NCBI GenBank assembly: GCA_019321725.1
Contig: CM033110.1
Coordinates: forward strand, 1 to 64,000
Direction: 5' to 3'
Length of the DNA: 64,000 bases
Origin: Paulownia fortunei
Lineage: Eukaryota; Streptophyta; Magnoliopsida; Lamiales; Paulowniaceae
Made by a program: the position numbers and the translations under genes. Within the stretch, counting starts at the first letter, position 1. Every line of letters starts with the position of its first letter. Below, piece after piece: positions 22,318 to 36,623 of the stretch. The notes under the pieces are model-generated. The model worked only from the letters and a program-made list of their open reading frames with translations, had not been told where the DNA came from and did no database searches.

Positions 22318-23354
22318 TTCTTTTTCTTTTTTTTGAAAGTGAGTTGTACAAAAATGAAGTGAGTATGGTATTATTTATTAAGGTATAAATAGGGAATACA
22401 TTTATTGCACGTCTTTTTCTTTTGTCCAAAAGGTTGAAAATAAGGACACAAAGTTTGAAAATTAGCTACTTACACGTGAATGCAAATGTAGTTGTGACTG
22501 TGAATCATATCTTCCTCTGGTTTTACATCCAATAACGACTTAAACCCCCTTTATAGATTGAAGATATACTTCCCATCCAATTTTCTTATAAATTGGAAAA
22601 TATGGTCTTTTAATGTGAGATTCCTAAGACTATAATGCTCATATTCATCCTAGAAGTGATTTCATAAATCAAGAATTATACATTGCACTAATCCACATGA
22701 ATACATCTCAAAAGTCAATATAATGTCATCTAAAGACTCTTTATTCAGTTCATGAATAATGAATTGAATTTTATCTTCTCAATTTTTAGAAACTATTCCA
22801 AAGGAACGACAATTTATGTTGCAAATCCATCGAGCATATTTGTGACAAACTGATATTTTTTTCGCCCTTCATTTTTTTTGAAAATGTGCTTTTACCAAAA
22901 CTAGACATGTATCTAGTAAACAAGTTTGAAAACTCATATGAAAACTCATCTACTACTCTTACATTTGCTTCAATTATCCATCGTATATCCCCTATGATGC
23001 CCTTGTGCATAAGCATCCTTAATTTTTCAATCCTGGGTTTTATAAATTTTTAAAATTGCATTTTTAGGAAAAAAAGAAAATTGCTTCCCCATCCATTTTG
23101 AAAAGAACAAAAAAAGAGAATGAGAAAAAGAGAGAAACTTTGTACAAAGATTTCAGTTATTTGAAAAACTAATAAGTTCGACTTCAATAGCCACTGAGTA
23201 CCATTATCCGCTACTTAACTAGAAAGGATTCTAAGTTTGATAATTTTTATAACTTTTGTAGAAAGTGCAAGTATATTTGAAAAGAGTAGGTTTATAAAGT
23301 CCACACTACCATATCTTTGTAGCAATTTTCTTTGTCAAAAAGTGACTACCATGT
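22318..23354. other. AT-rich noncoding
   Basis: No gene recognised. A 76-codon open frame on - (22,786-23,016) has no motif I know. The right end grades into the satellite array. Confidence 0.4.
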
Positions 23355-26300
23355 GCTCTTGCATACTGTTTTTAATTTATTAGAGAAAAAATTAGAAAGA
23401 AAACTTTTAAAAAGAAAAATATCAACTAAATTAAAAATTTAATAAGACAGCAAGAAATAGGTAACAATATTTTGACTCGCTTTTGCAATTTTTAATTATA
23501 ATTAAAAATAAAAGAAGAAAATATATTGTCTATCTCGTAGAAAATAATGAAAGTTTTCTTTCAAATTATATGTAAAAAAACAATTCAGTTAAACTATAAT
23601 TTGAATACGTAATCGAGAAATAGGTATCAATTTTTCAAAATTTTAATCTTATTTAAGATTAACAGTAGTAAAATATTTTTCCTCAATCTAAGTCCTATGT
23701 TATAGCATACACTTTTAATTTATTAGAAAAAATAAATTTTTTTGAACCAAAACTTTTTAAAAGAAAAAAATCAACTAAAATGAAAATTTAATAAGAAAGC
23801 AATAAATAAGTACCAACATTCTGAGTCGCTATTACAATTTTTAATTATAATTAAAAGTAAAAGTAAAAAATATATTGTTTATCTCATAGAGATATTGTAA
23901 GTTTCTATGAAATTATACTGTAAAAAAAAAATCTATTTAAACTATAATTTGAATACGTAATCGAGAAATGGGGATCAACTTTTCAAAATTTTAATCTTAC
24001 TTAACATTAACAGTATGAAAGTATTTTATCTCATTCTAACTCCTATGTTATAACAAACGCTTTTAATCTATTAGAAAAAATAAATTTTTTAGAACAAAAA
24101 CATTGACAAAGAAAAATATCAACAAAAATAAAAATTTAATAAGAAAGCGAGAAATATGTACCAACATTTCGAATCGCTTTTACAATTTTTAATTATAATT
24201 AAAAATAAAAGTAGAAAATATATTGTTTTTCACATAGAAAATAATGTAAATTTTGTTTGAAATTATACTGTAAAAAGAAAAAATAATCCAGTTAAATTTT
24301 AATTTGAATACGTAATCGAGAAATGGGTATCAATTTTTGAATTTTTAATCTTATTTAACATTAAGTGTGGGAAAGTATTTTTTTTCTCAAGGTAAGTCCT
24401 ATGTTATAGCATACGCTTTTAATTTATTAGAAAAAATATTTTTTTTAGAACGAAAACATTTTAAAATAAAAATGTAAACTAAAATAAAAATTTAATAAGA
24501 AAGCAAGAAATAGGTAACAACATTTTGAGTTGCTTTTACAATTTTTAATTATAATTAAAAATAAAAGAAGAAAATATATTTTCTTGTAGAAAATAATGAA
24601 AGTTTTCTTTCAAATTATACTGTAAACGCAAAAAATAATACAGTTAAACAATAATTTGAATACGTAATCGAGAAATGGGTATCAATTTTTTAAATTTTTA
24701 ATCTTATTTAAGATTAACAGTAGTAAAATATTTTTCCTCAATCTAAGCCCTATGTTATAGCATACACTTTTAATTTATTAGAAAAAATAAATTTTTTAGA
24801 ACCAAACTTTGAAAAAGAAAAAAATCAACTAAAATTGAAAATTTAATAAGAAAACAAGAAATAAGTACCACCATTCTGAGTCGCTATTATAATTTTTAAT
24901 TATAATTAAAAATAAAAATAAAAAATATATTGTTTATCTCATAGAAAATATTGTAAGTTTCTCTAAAATTATACTATAAAAAAAACATTTTAGATAAACT
25001 ATAATTTGAATACGTAATCGATAAATGTGTATTAAGTTTTCAAAATTTTAATCTTATATAACATTAACAGTAGTAAAGTATGTTTCCTCATTCTAACTCC
25101 TATGTTATAACATACGCTTTTAATTTATTAGAAAAAATAATTTTTTTAGAACGAAAACTTTTAAAAAGAAAAAATCAACTAAAATAAAAAATTAATATAA
25201 AAGCAAGAAATAGGTATCAACATTCTGAGTCACTTTTTAAAATATTAATCATAATTAAAATGAGAGTGGGAGATATATTGTTTATCTCATGAAAAATAAC
25301 GTAAGTTTTCTTTGAAATTATACTGTAAAAAGAAAAAATAATTCACTTAAACTATAACTTGAATACGTAATCGAGAAATTGGTATCAAGTTTTTAAATTT
25401 TTAATCTTATTTAACACTAACTATATAAAAGTATTTTACCTTATTCTAACTCCTATGTTATAGCATACGCTTTTTATCTATTAGAAAAAATAAATTTTTT
25501 AGAACAAAAACTTTGATAAAGAAAAATATCAACTAAAATAAAAATTTAATAAGAAAGCAAGAAATAGGTACCAACATTTCGACTCGCTTAAAAGTAGAAA
25601 ATATATTGTTTATCTCGTAGAAAATAATGTAAGTTTTTCTTGAAATTATACTGTAAAATGAAAAAACAATCCAATTAAACTATTATTTGAATACGCAATC
25701 GATAAATGGATATCAAGTTTTCAAAATTTTAATCTTATTTAGCATTAATAGTATGAAAGTATTTTTACTCATTCTAACTCTTATGTTAAAACATACGCTT
25801 TTAATCTATTAGAAAAAATAATTTTTTTAGAACAAAAACTTTGATAAAGAAAAATATCAACAAAAATAAAAATTTAATAAGAAAGCAAGAAATAGGTATC
25901 AACATTTCAAGTCGATTTTGTGATTTTTTATTATAATTAAAAATAAAAGTTGAAAATATATTGTTTATCTCGTCGAAAATAATGTAATTTTCCATGAAAT
26001 TATACTGTAAAATGAAAAAACAATCCAGTTAAACTATAATTTGAATACGTAATCGAAAAATGGATATAAAGTTTTCAAATTTTAATCTTATTTAACATTA
26101 ACAGTATGAAAGTATTTTTACTCATTCTAACTCCTATGTTATAACATACGCATTTAATCTATTAGAAAAAATAATTTTTTTAGAACAAAAACTTTGATAA
26201 AGAAAAATATCAACTAAAATAAAAATTTAATAAGAAAGTGAGAAATGTGTACCAATATTTCGAGTCGCTTTTACAATTTTTAATTATAATTAAAAATAAA

Positions 26301-29300
26301 AATAGAAATTATATTGTTTATCTCATAGAAAATAATGTAAATTTTGTTTGAAATTATACTGCAAAAAGAAAAAACAATCCAGTTAAATTTTAATTTGAAT
26401 ACATAATCGAGAAATGGGTATCAATTTTTGAATTTTTAATCTTATTTAACATTAAGTGTGGGAAAGTATTTTTTTCCTGAAGGTAAGTCCTATGTTATAG
26501 CATACGCTTTTAATTTATTAGAAAAAAAAATTTAGAACGAAAACTTTTAAAAAGAAAAATATCAACTAAATTAAAAATTTAATAAGAAAGCAAGAAATAG
26601 GTAATAATATTTTTACTCGCTCTTACAATTTTTAATTATAATTAAAAATAAAAGAAGAAAATATATTGTCTATCTCGTAGAAAATAATGAAAGTTTTCTT
26701 TCAAATTATACTGTAAACGTAAAAAACAATCCAGTTAAACTATAATTTGAATACGTAATCGAGAAATGCGAATCAATTTTTCAAAATTTTAATCTTATTT
26801 AAGATTAACAGTAGTAAAATATTTTTCCTCAATCTAAGTCCTATGTTATAGTATACACTTTTAATTTATTAGAAAAAATAAATTTTTTTGAACCAAAACT
26901 TTTTAAAAGAAAAAAAATCAACTAAAATGAAAATTTAATAAGAAAGCAATAAATAAGTACCAACATTCTGAGTCGCTATTATAATTTTTAATTATAATTA
27001 AAAATAAAAGTAAAAAATATATTGTTTATCTCATAGAGATATTGTAAGTTTCTATGAAATTATTTTGTTAAAAAAAAAGAATGTAGTTAAACTATAATTT
27101 GAATACGTAATCGAGAAATGGGGATCAACTTTTCAAAATTTTAATCTTATTTGACATTAACAGTATGAAAGTTTTTTACCTCATTCTAACTCCTATGTTA
27201 TAACAAACATTTTTAATCTATTAGAAAAAATAATTTTTTTAGAACAAAAACATTGATAAAGAAAAATATCAACTAAAATAAAAATTTAATTCGAAAGCGA
27301 GAAATATGTACCAACATTTCGAGTCGTGTTTACATTTTTTATTATAAATAAAAATAAAAGTAGAAAATATATTGTTTATCACATAGAAAATAATGTAAAT
27401 TTTGTTAGAAATTATACTGTAAAAAGAAAAAATAATCCAGTCAAATTTTAATTTGAATACGTAATCAGGAAATGGGTATCAATTTTTAAATTTTTAATTT
27501 TATTTAACATTAAGTGTTGGAAAGTATTTTTTCCTGAAGGTATGTCCTATGTTATAGCATACGCTTTTAATTTATTAGAAAAAATAATTTTTTTAGAACG
27601 AAAATATTTTAAAAGAAAAATATCAACTAAAATAAAAATTTAATAAGAAAGCAAGAAATAGGTAAAAACATTTTGAGTTGCTTTTACAATTTTTAATTAT
27701 AATTAAAAATAAAAGAAGAAAATATATTTCTTGTAGAAAATAATTAAAGTTTTCTTTCAAATTATACTGTAAACGCAAAAAACAATCTAGTTAAACTATA
27801 ATTTGAATACGTAATTGAGAAATGGGTATCAATTTTTTAAATTTTTAATCTTATTTAAGATTAACAATAGTAAAACATTTTCCCTCAATCTAAGCCCTAT
27901 GTTATAGCATACACTTTTAATTTATTAGAAAAAATAAATTTTTAGAACCAAACTTTGAAAAAGAAAAAAAATCAACTAAAATGAAAATTTAATAAGAAAA
28001 CAAGAAATAAGTACCACCATTCTGAGTCGCTATTATAATTTTTAATTATAATTAAAAATAAAAATAAAAAATATATTGTTCATCTCATAGAAAATATTGT
28101 AAGTTTCTCTGAAATTACTGTAAAAAAAATTATAGTTAAACTATAATTTGAATACGTAATCGATAAATATGTACCAAGTTTTCAAATTTTTAATCTTATA
28201 TAACATTAACAGTTGTAAAGTATTTTTCCTTATTCTAACTCCTATGTTATAACACACACTTTTAATTTATTGGAAAAAAATAATTTTTTTAGAACGAAAA
28301 CTTTTAAAAAGAAAAAATCAACTAAAATAAAAAATTAATATAAAAGCAAGAAATAGGTATCAATATTCTGAGTCACTTTTTAAAATATTAATCATAATTA
28401 AAATGAGAGTGGGAGATATATTGTTTATCTCATGAAAAATAACGTAAGTTTTCTTTGAAATTGTACTGTAAAAAGAAAAAATAATCCATTAAACTATAAC
28501 TTCAATACGTAATTGAGAAATTGGTATCAAGTTTTTAAATTTTTAATCTTATTTAACATTAACTATATAAAAGTATTTTACCTCATTCTAACTCCTATGT
28601 TATAGCATACGCTTTTTATCTATTAAAAAAATAAATTTTTTGGAACAAAAACTTTAATAAAGAAAAATATCAACTAAAATAAAAATTTAATAAGAAAGCA
28701 AGAAATAGGTACCAACATTTCGACTCACTTTTACAAGTTTTGATTATAATTAAATATAAAAGTAGAAAATATATTGTTTATCTCATAGAAAATAATGTAA
28801 GTTTTCCTTGAAATTATACTGTAAAATGAAAAAACAATCCAGTTAAACTATTATTTGAATACGTAATCGATAAATGATATCAAGTTTTCAAAATTTTAAT
28901 CTTATTTAACATTAACAGTATGAAAGTATTTTTACTCATTCTAACTCTTATGTTAAAACATACGCTTTTAATCTATTAGAAAAAATAATTTTTTTAGAAT
29001 AAAAACTTTGATAAAGAAAAATATGAACAAAAATAAAAATTTAATAAGAAAGCAAGAAATAGGTATCAACATTTCAAGTCGATTTTGTGATTTTTTATTA
29101 TATTAAAAATAAAAGTTGAAAATATATTGTTTATCTCGTCGAAAATAATGTAATTTTCCATGAAATTATCCTGTAAAATGAAAAAACAATCCAGTTAAAC
29201 TATAATTTGAATATGTAATCGAGAAATGGGATCAACCTTTCAAAATTTTAATCTTATTTAACATTAATAGTATGAAAGTATTTTTACTCATTCTAACTCT

Positions 29301-32300
29301 TATGTTATTATAACATAAGCTTTTAATCTATTAGAAAAAATAATTTTTTTAGAACAAAAACTTTGATAAAGAAAAATATCAACTAAAATAAAAATTTAAT
29401 AAGAAACGAGAAATGTGTACCAACATTTCGAGCGGCTTTTACTATTTTTAATTATAATTAAAAATAAAAGTAGAAAATATATTGTTTATCTCATAGAAAA
29501 TAATGTAAATTTTGTTTGAAATTATACTGTTAAAAGAAAAAACAATCCAGTTAAATTTTAATTTGAATACGTAATCGAGAAATGGGTATCAATTTTTGAA
29601 TTTTTAATCTTATTTAACATTAAGTGTGGGAAAGTATTTTTTCCTGAAGGTAAGTCCTATGTTATAGTATACACTTTTAATTACTAGAAAACAAAAATTA
29701 GAACGAAAACTTTTAAAAAGAAAAATAACAACTAAATTAAAAATTTAATAAGAAAGCAAGAAATAGGTAATAATATTTTGACTCGCTTACAATTTTTAAT
29801 TATAATTAAAAAAAAAGAAGAAAATATATTGTCTATCTCGTAGAAAATAATGAAAGTTTTCTTTCAAATTATACTGTAAACGTAAAAAACAATCCAATTA
29901 AACTATAATTTGAATACGTAATTGAGAAATGGGTATCAATTTTTCAAAATTTTAATCTTATTTAAGATTAACAATAGTAAAATATTTTTCCTCAATCTAA
30001 GTCCTATATTATAGCATACACTTTTAATTTATTAGAAAAAATAATTTTTTTAGAACAAAAACATTGATAAAGAAAAATATCAACTAAAATAAAAATTTAA
30101 TAAGAAAGCAAGAAATATATACCAATATTTCGAGTCGCTTTTATAATTTTTAATTATAATTAAAAGTAAAAGTAAAAAATATATTGTTTATCTCATAGAG
30201 ATATTATAAGTTTCTATGAAATTATACTGCAAAAAAAAAAAGAATTTCGTTAAACTATAATTTGAATACGTAGTCGAGAAATGGGGATCAACTTTTCAAA
30301 AATTTTAATCTTATTTAACATTAACAGTATGAAAGTATTTTACCTCATTCTAACTTCTATGTTATAACATACGCTTTTAATTTATTAGAAAAAATAATTT
30401 TTTTAGAACAAAAACATTGATAAAGAAAAATATCAACTAAAATAAAAATTTAATAAGAAAGAAATAAATAGGTACCATTATTTCGAGTCCCTTTTACAAT
30501 TTTTAATTATAATTAAAAAAAAAGAAGAAAATATATTGTCTATCTCGTAGAAAATAATGAAAGTTTTCTTTCAAATTATACTGTAAAATGAAAAAATAAT
30601 CCAGTTAAATTTTAATTTGAATACGTAATGGAGAAATAGGTATCAATTTTTGAATTTTTAATCTTATTTAACATTAAGTGTGGGAAAGTATTTTTTTTCC
30701 TCAAGGTAAGTCCTATGTTATAGAATGCGTTTTTAATTTATTAGAAAAAAAATTAGAAAGAAAAATATCAACTAAATTAAAAATTTAATAAGAAAGCAAG
30801 AAATAGGTAACAATATTTTGACTCGCTTTTACAATTTTTAATTATAATTAAAAATAAAAGATGAAAATATATTGTCTATCTTGTAGAAAATAATGAATGT
30901 TTTCTTTCAAATTATACTGTAAACGTAAAAAATAATCTAGTTAAATTATAATTTAAATACGTAATCGAGAAATGGATATCAAGTTTTCAAAATTTTAATC
31001 TTATTTAACATTAACAGTATGAAAGTATTTTACCTCATTCTAACTCATATGTTATAACATACGCTTTTAATCTGTTAGAAAAAATAAATTTTTTAGAATA
31101 AAAACATTGATAAAGAAAAATATCAACTAAAATAAGAATTTAATAGGAAAGAAATAAATAGGTACCAATATTTCGAGTCGCTTTTATAATTTTTAATTAT
31201 AATTAAAAATAAAAGTAGAAAATATATTGTTTATCTCATAGAAAATAATGAATGTTTTCTTTCAAATTATACTGTAAACGTAAAAAATAATCTAGTTAAA
31301 CTATAATTTGAATACGTAATCAGAAAATGGGTATCAATTTTTGAATTTTTAATCTTATTTAACATTGACAGTAGTAAAATATTTTTCTTCAATCTAAGTC
31401 CTAAATTATAGCATACACTTTTAATTTATTAGAAAAAACAAATTTTTTAGAACCAAAACTTTTAAAAAGAAAAAAATCAACTAAAATGAAAATTTCATAA
31501 TAAAGCAATAAATAAGTACCAACATTCTGAGTCACTATTATAATTTTTAATTATAATTAAAAGTAAAAGTAAAAAATATATTGTTTATCTCATAGAGATA
31601 TTATAAGTTTCTATGAAATTATACTGCAAAAAAAAAAAGAATTTCGTTAAACTATAATTTGAATACGTAGTCGAGAAATGGGGATCAACTTTTCAAAAAT
31701 TTTAATCTTATTTAACATTAACAGTATGAAAGTATTTTACCTCATTCTAACTTCTATGTTATAACATACGCTTTTAATTTATTAGAAAAAATAATTTTTT
31801 TAGAACAAAAAACATTGATAAAGAAAAATATCAACTAAAATAAAAATTTAATAAGAAAGAAATAAATAGGTACCATTATTTCGAGTCCCTTTTACAATTT
31901 TTAATTATAATTAAAAATAAAAGTAGAAAATATATTGTTTATCTCATAGAAAATAATGTAAATTTTGTTTGAAATTATACTGTAAAATGAAAAAATAATC
32001 CAGTTAAATTTTAATTTGAATACGTAATGGAGAAATAGGTATCAATTTTTGAATTTTTAATCTTATTTAACATTAAGTGTGGGAAAGTATTTTTTTTCCT
32101 CAAGGTAAGTCCTATGTTATAGAATGCGTTTTTAATTTATTAGAAAAAAAATTAGAAAGAAAAATATCAACTAAATTAAAAATTTAATAAGAAAGCAAGA
32201 AATAGGTAAAATATTTTGACTCGCTTTTACAATTTTTAATTATAATTAAAAATAAAAGATGAAAATATATTGTCTATCTTGTAGAAAATAATGAATGTTT

Positions 32301-35300
32301 TCTTTCAAATTATACTGTAAACGTAAAAAATAATCTAGTTAAATTATAATTTAAATACGTAATCGAGAAATGGATATCAAGTTTTCAAAATTTTAATCTT
32401 ATTTAACATTAACAGTATGAAAGTATTTTACCTCATTCTAACTCATATGTTATAACATACGCTTTTAATCTGTTAGAAAAAATAAATTTTTTAGAATAAA
32501 AACATTGATAAAGAAAAATATCAACTAAAATAAGAATTTAATAGGAAAGAAATAAATAGGTACCAATATTTCGAGTCGCTTTTATAATTTTTAATTATAA
32601 TTAAAAATAAAAGTAGAAAATATATTGTTTATCTCATAGAAAATAATGAATGTTTTCTTTCAAATTATACTGTAAACGTAAAAAATAATCTAGTTAAACT
32701 ATAATTTGAATACGTAATCAGAAAATGGGTATCAATTTTTGAATTTTTAATCTTATTTAACATTGACAGTAGTAAAATATTTTTCTTCAATCTAAGTCCT
32801 AAATTATAGCATACACTTTTAATTTATTAGAAAAAACAAATTTTTTAGAACCAAAACTTTTAAAAAGAAAAAAATCAACTAAAATGAAAATTTAATAAGA
32901 AAATAAGAAATAAGTACCAACATTTTGAATTGTTTTTACAATTTTTAATTTTAATTAAAAATAAAAGTATAAAATATATTGTTTATGTCATAGACAATAA
33001 TGTAAGTTTTGCTTGAAATTATACTATAAAAAGAAGAAATAAACCAATTAAATTATAATTTGAATACGTAATCGATAAATGGGTATTAAGTTTTTAAAAT
33101 TTTTAATCTTATTTAGCATTAAGTATGGGAAAGATTTTTTTTCCTCAAGGTAAGTCCTATGTTATAGTATACACTTTTAATTTATTAGAAAAAATAAATC
33201 TTTTAGAACGAAAACTTTTAAAAAGAAAAATATCAACTAAAATAAAAATTTAATAAGAAAGCAAGAAATATATACCAATATTTCGAGTCGTTCTTACAAT
33301 TTTTATTTATAATTGAAAATAAAAGTAGAAAATATATTGTTTATGTCATAGAAAATAATGTAATTTTTTGTTGAAATTATATTGTAAAAAGAAAAAGCAA
33401 TTCATTTAAATTAAAATTTGAATACATAATCGAGAAATGGGTATAAAGTTTTCAAATTTTAATCTTATTTAACATTAAGTGTGGGAAAGTATTTTTTTTC
33501 CTCAAGGTAAGTCTTATGTTATAGCATACGCTTTTAATTTATTAGAAAAAATAAATCTTTTAGAACGAAACTTTTAAAAAGAAAAATATCAACTAAAATA
33601 AAAATTTAATAAGAAAGTAAGAAATAGGTAACAACATTTCGAGTCGCTTTTAAAATTTTTAATTATAATTAAAAATAAAAGTAGAAAATATATTGTTTAT
33701 ATCATAGAAAATAATGAATGTTTTCTTTGAAATTATACTGTAAACGTAAAAAATAATCTAGTTAAACTATAATTTAAATATATAATCGAGAAATGGATAT
33801 CAAGTTTTCAAATTTTAATCTTATTTAACATTAACAGTATGAAAGTATTTTACCTCATTTTAACTTCTATGTTATAACATACGCTTTTAATCTATTAGAA
33901 AAAATAAATTGTTTAGAACAAAAACATTGATAAAGAAAAATATCAACTAAAATAAAAATTTAATAAGAAGGAAATAAATAGGTACCAATATTTTGAGTTG
34001 CTTTTATAATTTTTAATTATAATTAAAAATAAAAGTAGAAAATATATTGTTTATCTCATAGAAAATAATGAATGTTTTCTTTCAAATTATACTGTAAACA
34101 TAAAAAACAATCTAGTTAAACTATAATTTGAATACGTAATCAGAAAATGGGTATCAATTTTTGAAATTTTTAATCTTATTTAAAATTAACAGTAGTAAAA
34201 TATTTTTCTTCAATCTAAGTCCTAAATTATAGCATACACTTTTAATTTATTAGAAAAAATAAATTTTTTAGAACCAAAACTTTTAAAAAGAAAAAAATCA
34301 ACTAAAATAAAAATTTAATAAGAAAATAAGAAATAAGTACCAACATTCTGAGTTGTTTTTACAATTTTTAATTTTAATTAAAAATAAAAGTATAAAATAT
34401 ATTGTTTATGTCATAGAAAATAATGTAAATTCTCTTTAAAATTATACCGTAAAAAGAAAAAACAATCCAATTAAATTATAATTTGAATATGTAATCGAGA
34501 AATGGGTATCAAGTTTTTAAAATTTTTAATTTTATTTAACATTAAGTATGGGAAAGAATTTTTTTTCCTCAAGGTAAGTCCTATATTATAGTATATGCTT
34601 TTAATTTATTAGAAAAAATAAATCTTTTAGAACGAAAACTTTTAAAAAGAAAAATATCAACTAAAATAAAAATTTAATAAGAAAGCAAGAAATAAGTACC
34701 AATATTTCGAGTCGTTTTTACAATTTTTAATTATAATTAAAAATAAAAGTAGAAAATATATTGTTGATCTCATAGAAAATAATGAATATTTTCTTTCAAA
34801 TTGTACTGTAAACGTAAAAAACAATCTAGTTAAACTATAATTTAAATATATAATCGGGAAATGGGTATAAAGTTTTCAAATTTTAATCTTATTTAACATT
34901 AACAGTATGAAAGTATTTTATCTCATTCTAACTCCTATGTTATAACATACGCTTTTAATCTATTAGAAAAAATAAATTGTTTAGAACAAAAACTTTTAAA
35001 AATAAAAAATATCAACTAAAATAAAAATTTAATAAGAAAATAAGAAATAAGTACCAATATTTTGAGTCGTTCTTACAATTTTTAATTATAATTGAAAATA
35101 AAAGTAGAAAATATATTGTTTATCTCATAGAAAATAATATAATTTTTTTTGAAATTATATTGTAAAAAGAAAAAGCAATTCATTTAAATTATAATTTGAA
35201 TACGTAATCGAGAAATGGGTATAAAGTTTTCAAATTTTTAATCTTATTTAACATTAAGTGTGGGAAAGTATTTTTTTTCCTCAAGGTAAGTCCTATGTTA

Positions 35301-36500
35301 TAGTATACACTTTTAATTTATTAGAAAAAATATAAATCTTTTAGAACGAAAACTTTTAAAAAGAAAAATATCAATTAAAATAAAAATTTAATAAGAAGTA
35401 AGAAATAGGTAACAACATTTTGAGTTGTTTTTACAATTTTTAATTATAATTAATAATAAAAGAAGAAAATATATTGTCTATCTCATAGAAAATAATGAAA
35501 GTTTTCTTTCAAATTATACTGTAAACGTAAAAAACAATCTAGTTAAACTATAATTTGAATATGTAATCGAGAATTGGGTTTCAATTTTTTAAAATTTTAA
35601 TCTTTTTTAAGATTAACAATAGTAAAATATTTTTTCTCAATCTAAGTCCTATGTTATAGCATACACTTTTAATTTATTAGAAAAAATAAATTTTTTAGAA
35701 CCAAAACTTTTAAAAAGAAAAAAAATCAAGTAAACTAAAAATTTAATAAAAAGCAATAAATAAGTACCAACATTCTGAGTCGCTATTACAATTTTTAATT
35801 ATAATTAAAAATAAAAGTAAAAAATATATTATTTGTCTCATAAAAAATATTATAAGTTTCTCTGAAATTATACTGTAAAAAAAAACATTCTAGTTAAACT
35901 ATAATTTGAATATGTAATTGATGAATGGGTATCAATTTTTTAAATTTTTAATCTTATATAACATTAATAGTAGTAAAGTGTTTTTTCTCATTATAACTCC
36001 TATGTTATAGCATACGTTTTTAATTTATTTGAAAAAAATAAATTTTTTAGAACGAAATTTTTTAAAAAGAAAAAATCAACTAAAATAGAAAATTAATATG
36101 AAAGCAAGAAATAGGTACCAACATTCTAAGTCACTTTTTAAATTATTAATCATAATTAAAATGAGAGTAGGAGATATATTGTTTATCTCATAGAAAATAA
36201 TGTAAGTTAATTTTGAAATTATACTTTAAAAAGAAAAAATAATCCACTTAAATAATAATTCCAATACGTAATCGAGAAATGGGTATCAAGTTTTTAAATT
36301 TTTAATCTTATTTAACATTAACAGTATGAAAATATTTTTACTCATTCCAACTCTTATGTAATAACATACACTTTTAATCTATTAGAAAAAATAATTTTTT
36401 TAGAACAAAAACATTAATAAAGAAAAATATCAACTAAAATAAAAATTTAATAAGAAAACAAGAAATAGGTACCAACATTTTGAGTCGCTTTTATAATTTT
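23355..36500. repeat. Satellite array, ~350-bp monomer, ~37 copies, with 9-monomer higher-order repeat
   Basis: The phrase TTTGAATACGTAATCGAGAAA recurs at 23,600, 23,949, 24,304, 24,656, 25,006 and so on, every 346-356 bp, to the end. Most monomers carry the 20-bp perfect palindrome TTTTTAATTATAATTAAAAA. Monomers fall into types by the segment after ATCTTATTTAA: A (AGATTAACAGTAGTAAAAT), B (ACATTAACAGTATGAAAG with GGGGATCAAC), B2 (TTTTTACTCATT), C (ACATTAAGTGTGGGAAAG), D (cgATAAAT...AGTAGTAAAG) and E (ACTATATAAAAG). The order A-B-C-A-D-E-B2-B2-C occurs at 23.6-26.7 kb and again at 26.75-29.9 kb, then restarts as A-B-C. The array is very AT-rich and noncoding; its open frames are chance. Confidence 0.95.
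30137..32895. repeat. Recent tandem duplication of a 1,397-bp four-monomer block inside the satellite
   Basis: The rare variants AATTTCGTTAAAC and TACGTAGTCGAG occur at ~30,244/30,270 and again at ~31,640/31,667, offset 1,397 bp. Near-identity extends through four monomers (30,137-31,533 and 31,534-~32,895), including shared private changes such as ATAGAATGCG and CCTAAATTATAG. One patch (~30,515-30,580 against ~31,913-31,980) differs much more than the remainder. Confidence 0.85.
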
Positions 36501-36623
36501 TTGGGTTTAGGGTATAGGGTTCAGTTTAGGGTTCAGGGTTTTTTTTGGTTCAGGGTTGAGGGTTGAGGGTTGAAGGTTTTGGGGTTTAGGGTTTTAGGTT
36601 TTAGGGTTTAGGGTTTAGGGTTT
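36501..36623 (+). repeat. Degenerate telomere-type repeat (TTTAGGG)n, tract 1
   Basis: About 120 bp of GGGTTTAGGG units with variants GGGTTCAGGG, GGGTTGAGGG and GGGTATAGGG. The G-rich strand is +. The tract joins the satellite on its left, inside the satellite palindrome, and the 3' end of LINE A on its right. Confidence 0.9.

Noticed and set aside
23355..36500. Short open frames inside the satellite (for example 25,801-25,995 on -)
   Set aside because: Low-complexity Phe/Ile/Leu/Lys translations, not kept between monomers; chance frames in AT-rich repeats.
23355..36500. CRISPR-like array
   Set aside because: The repeat period is ~350 bp with no short direct repeats separated by unique spacers, and the genome is a plant's; it is a satellite.
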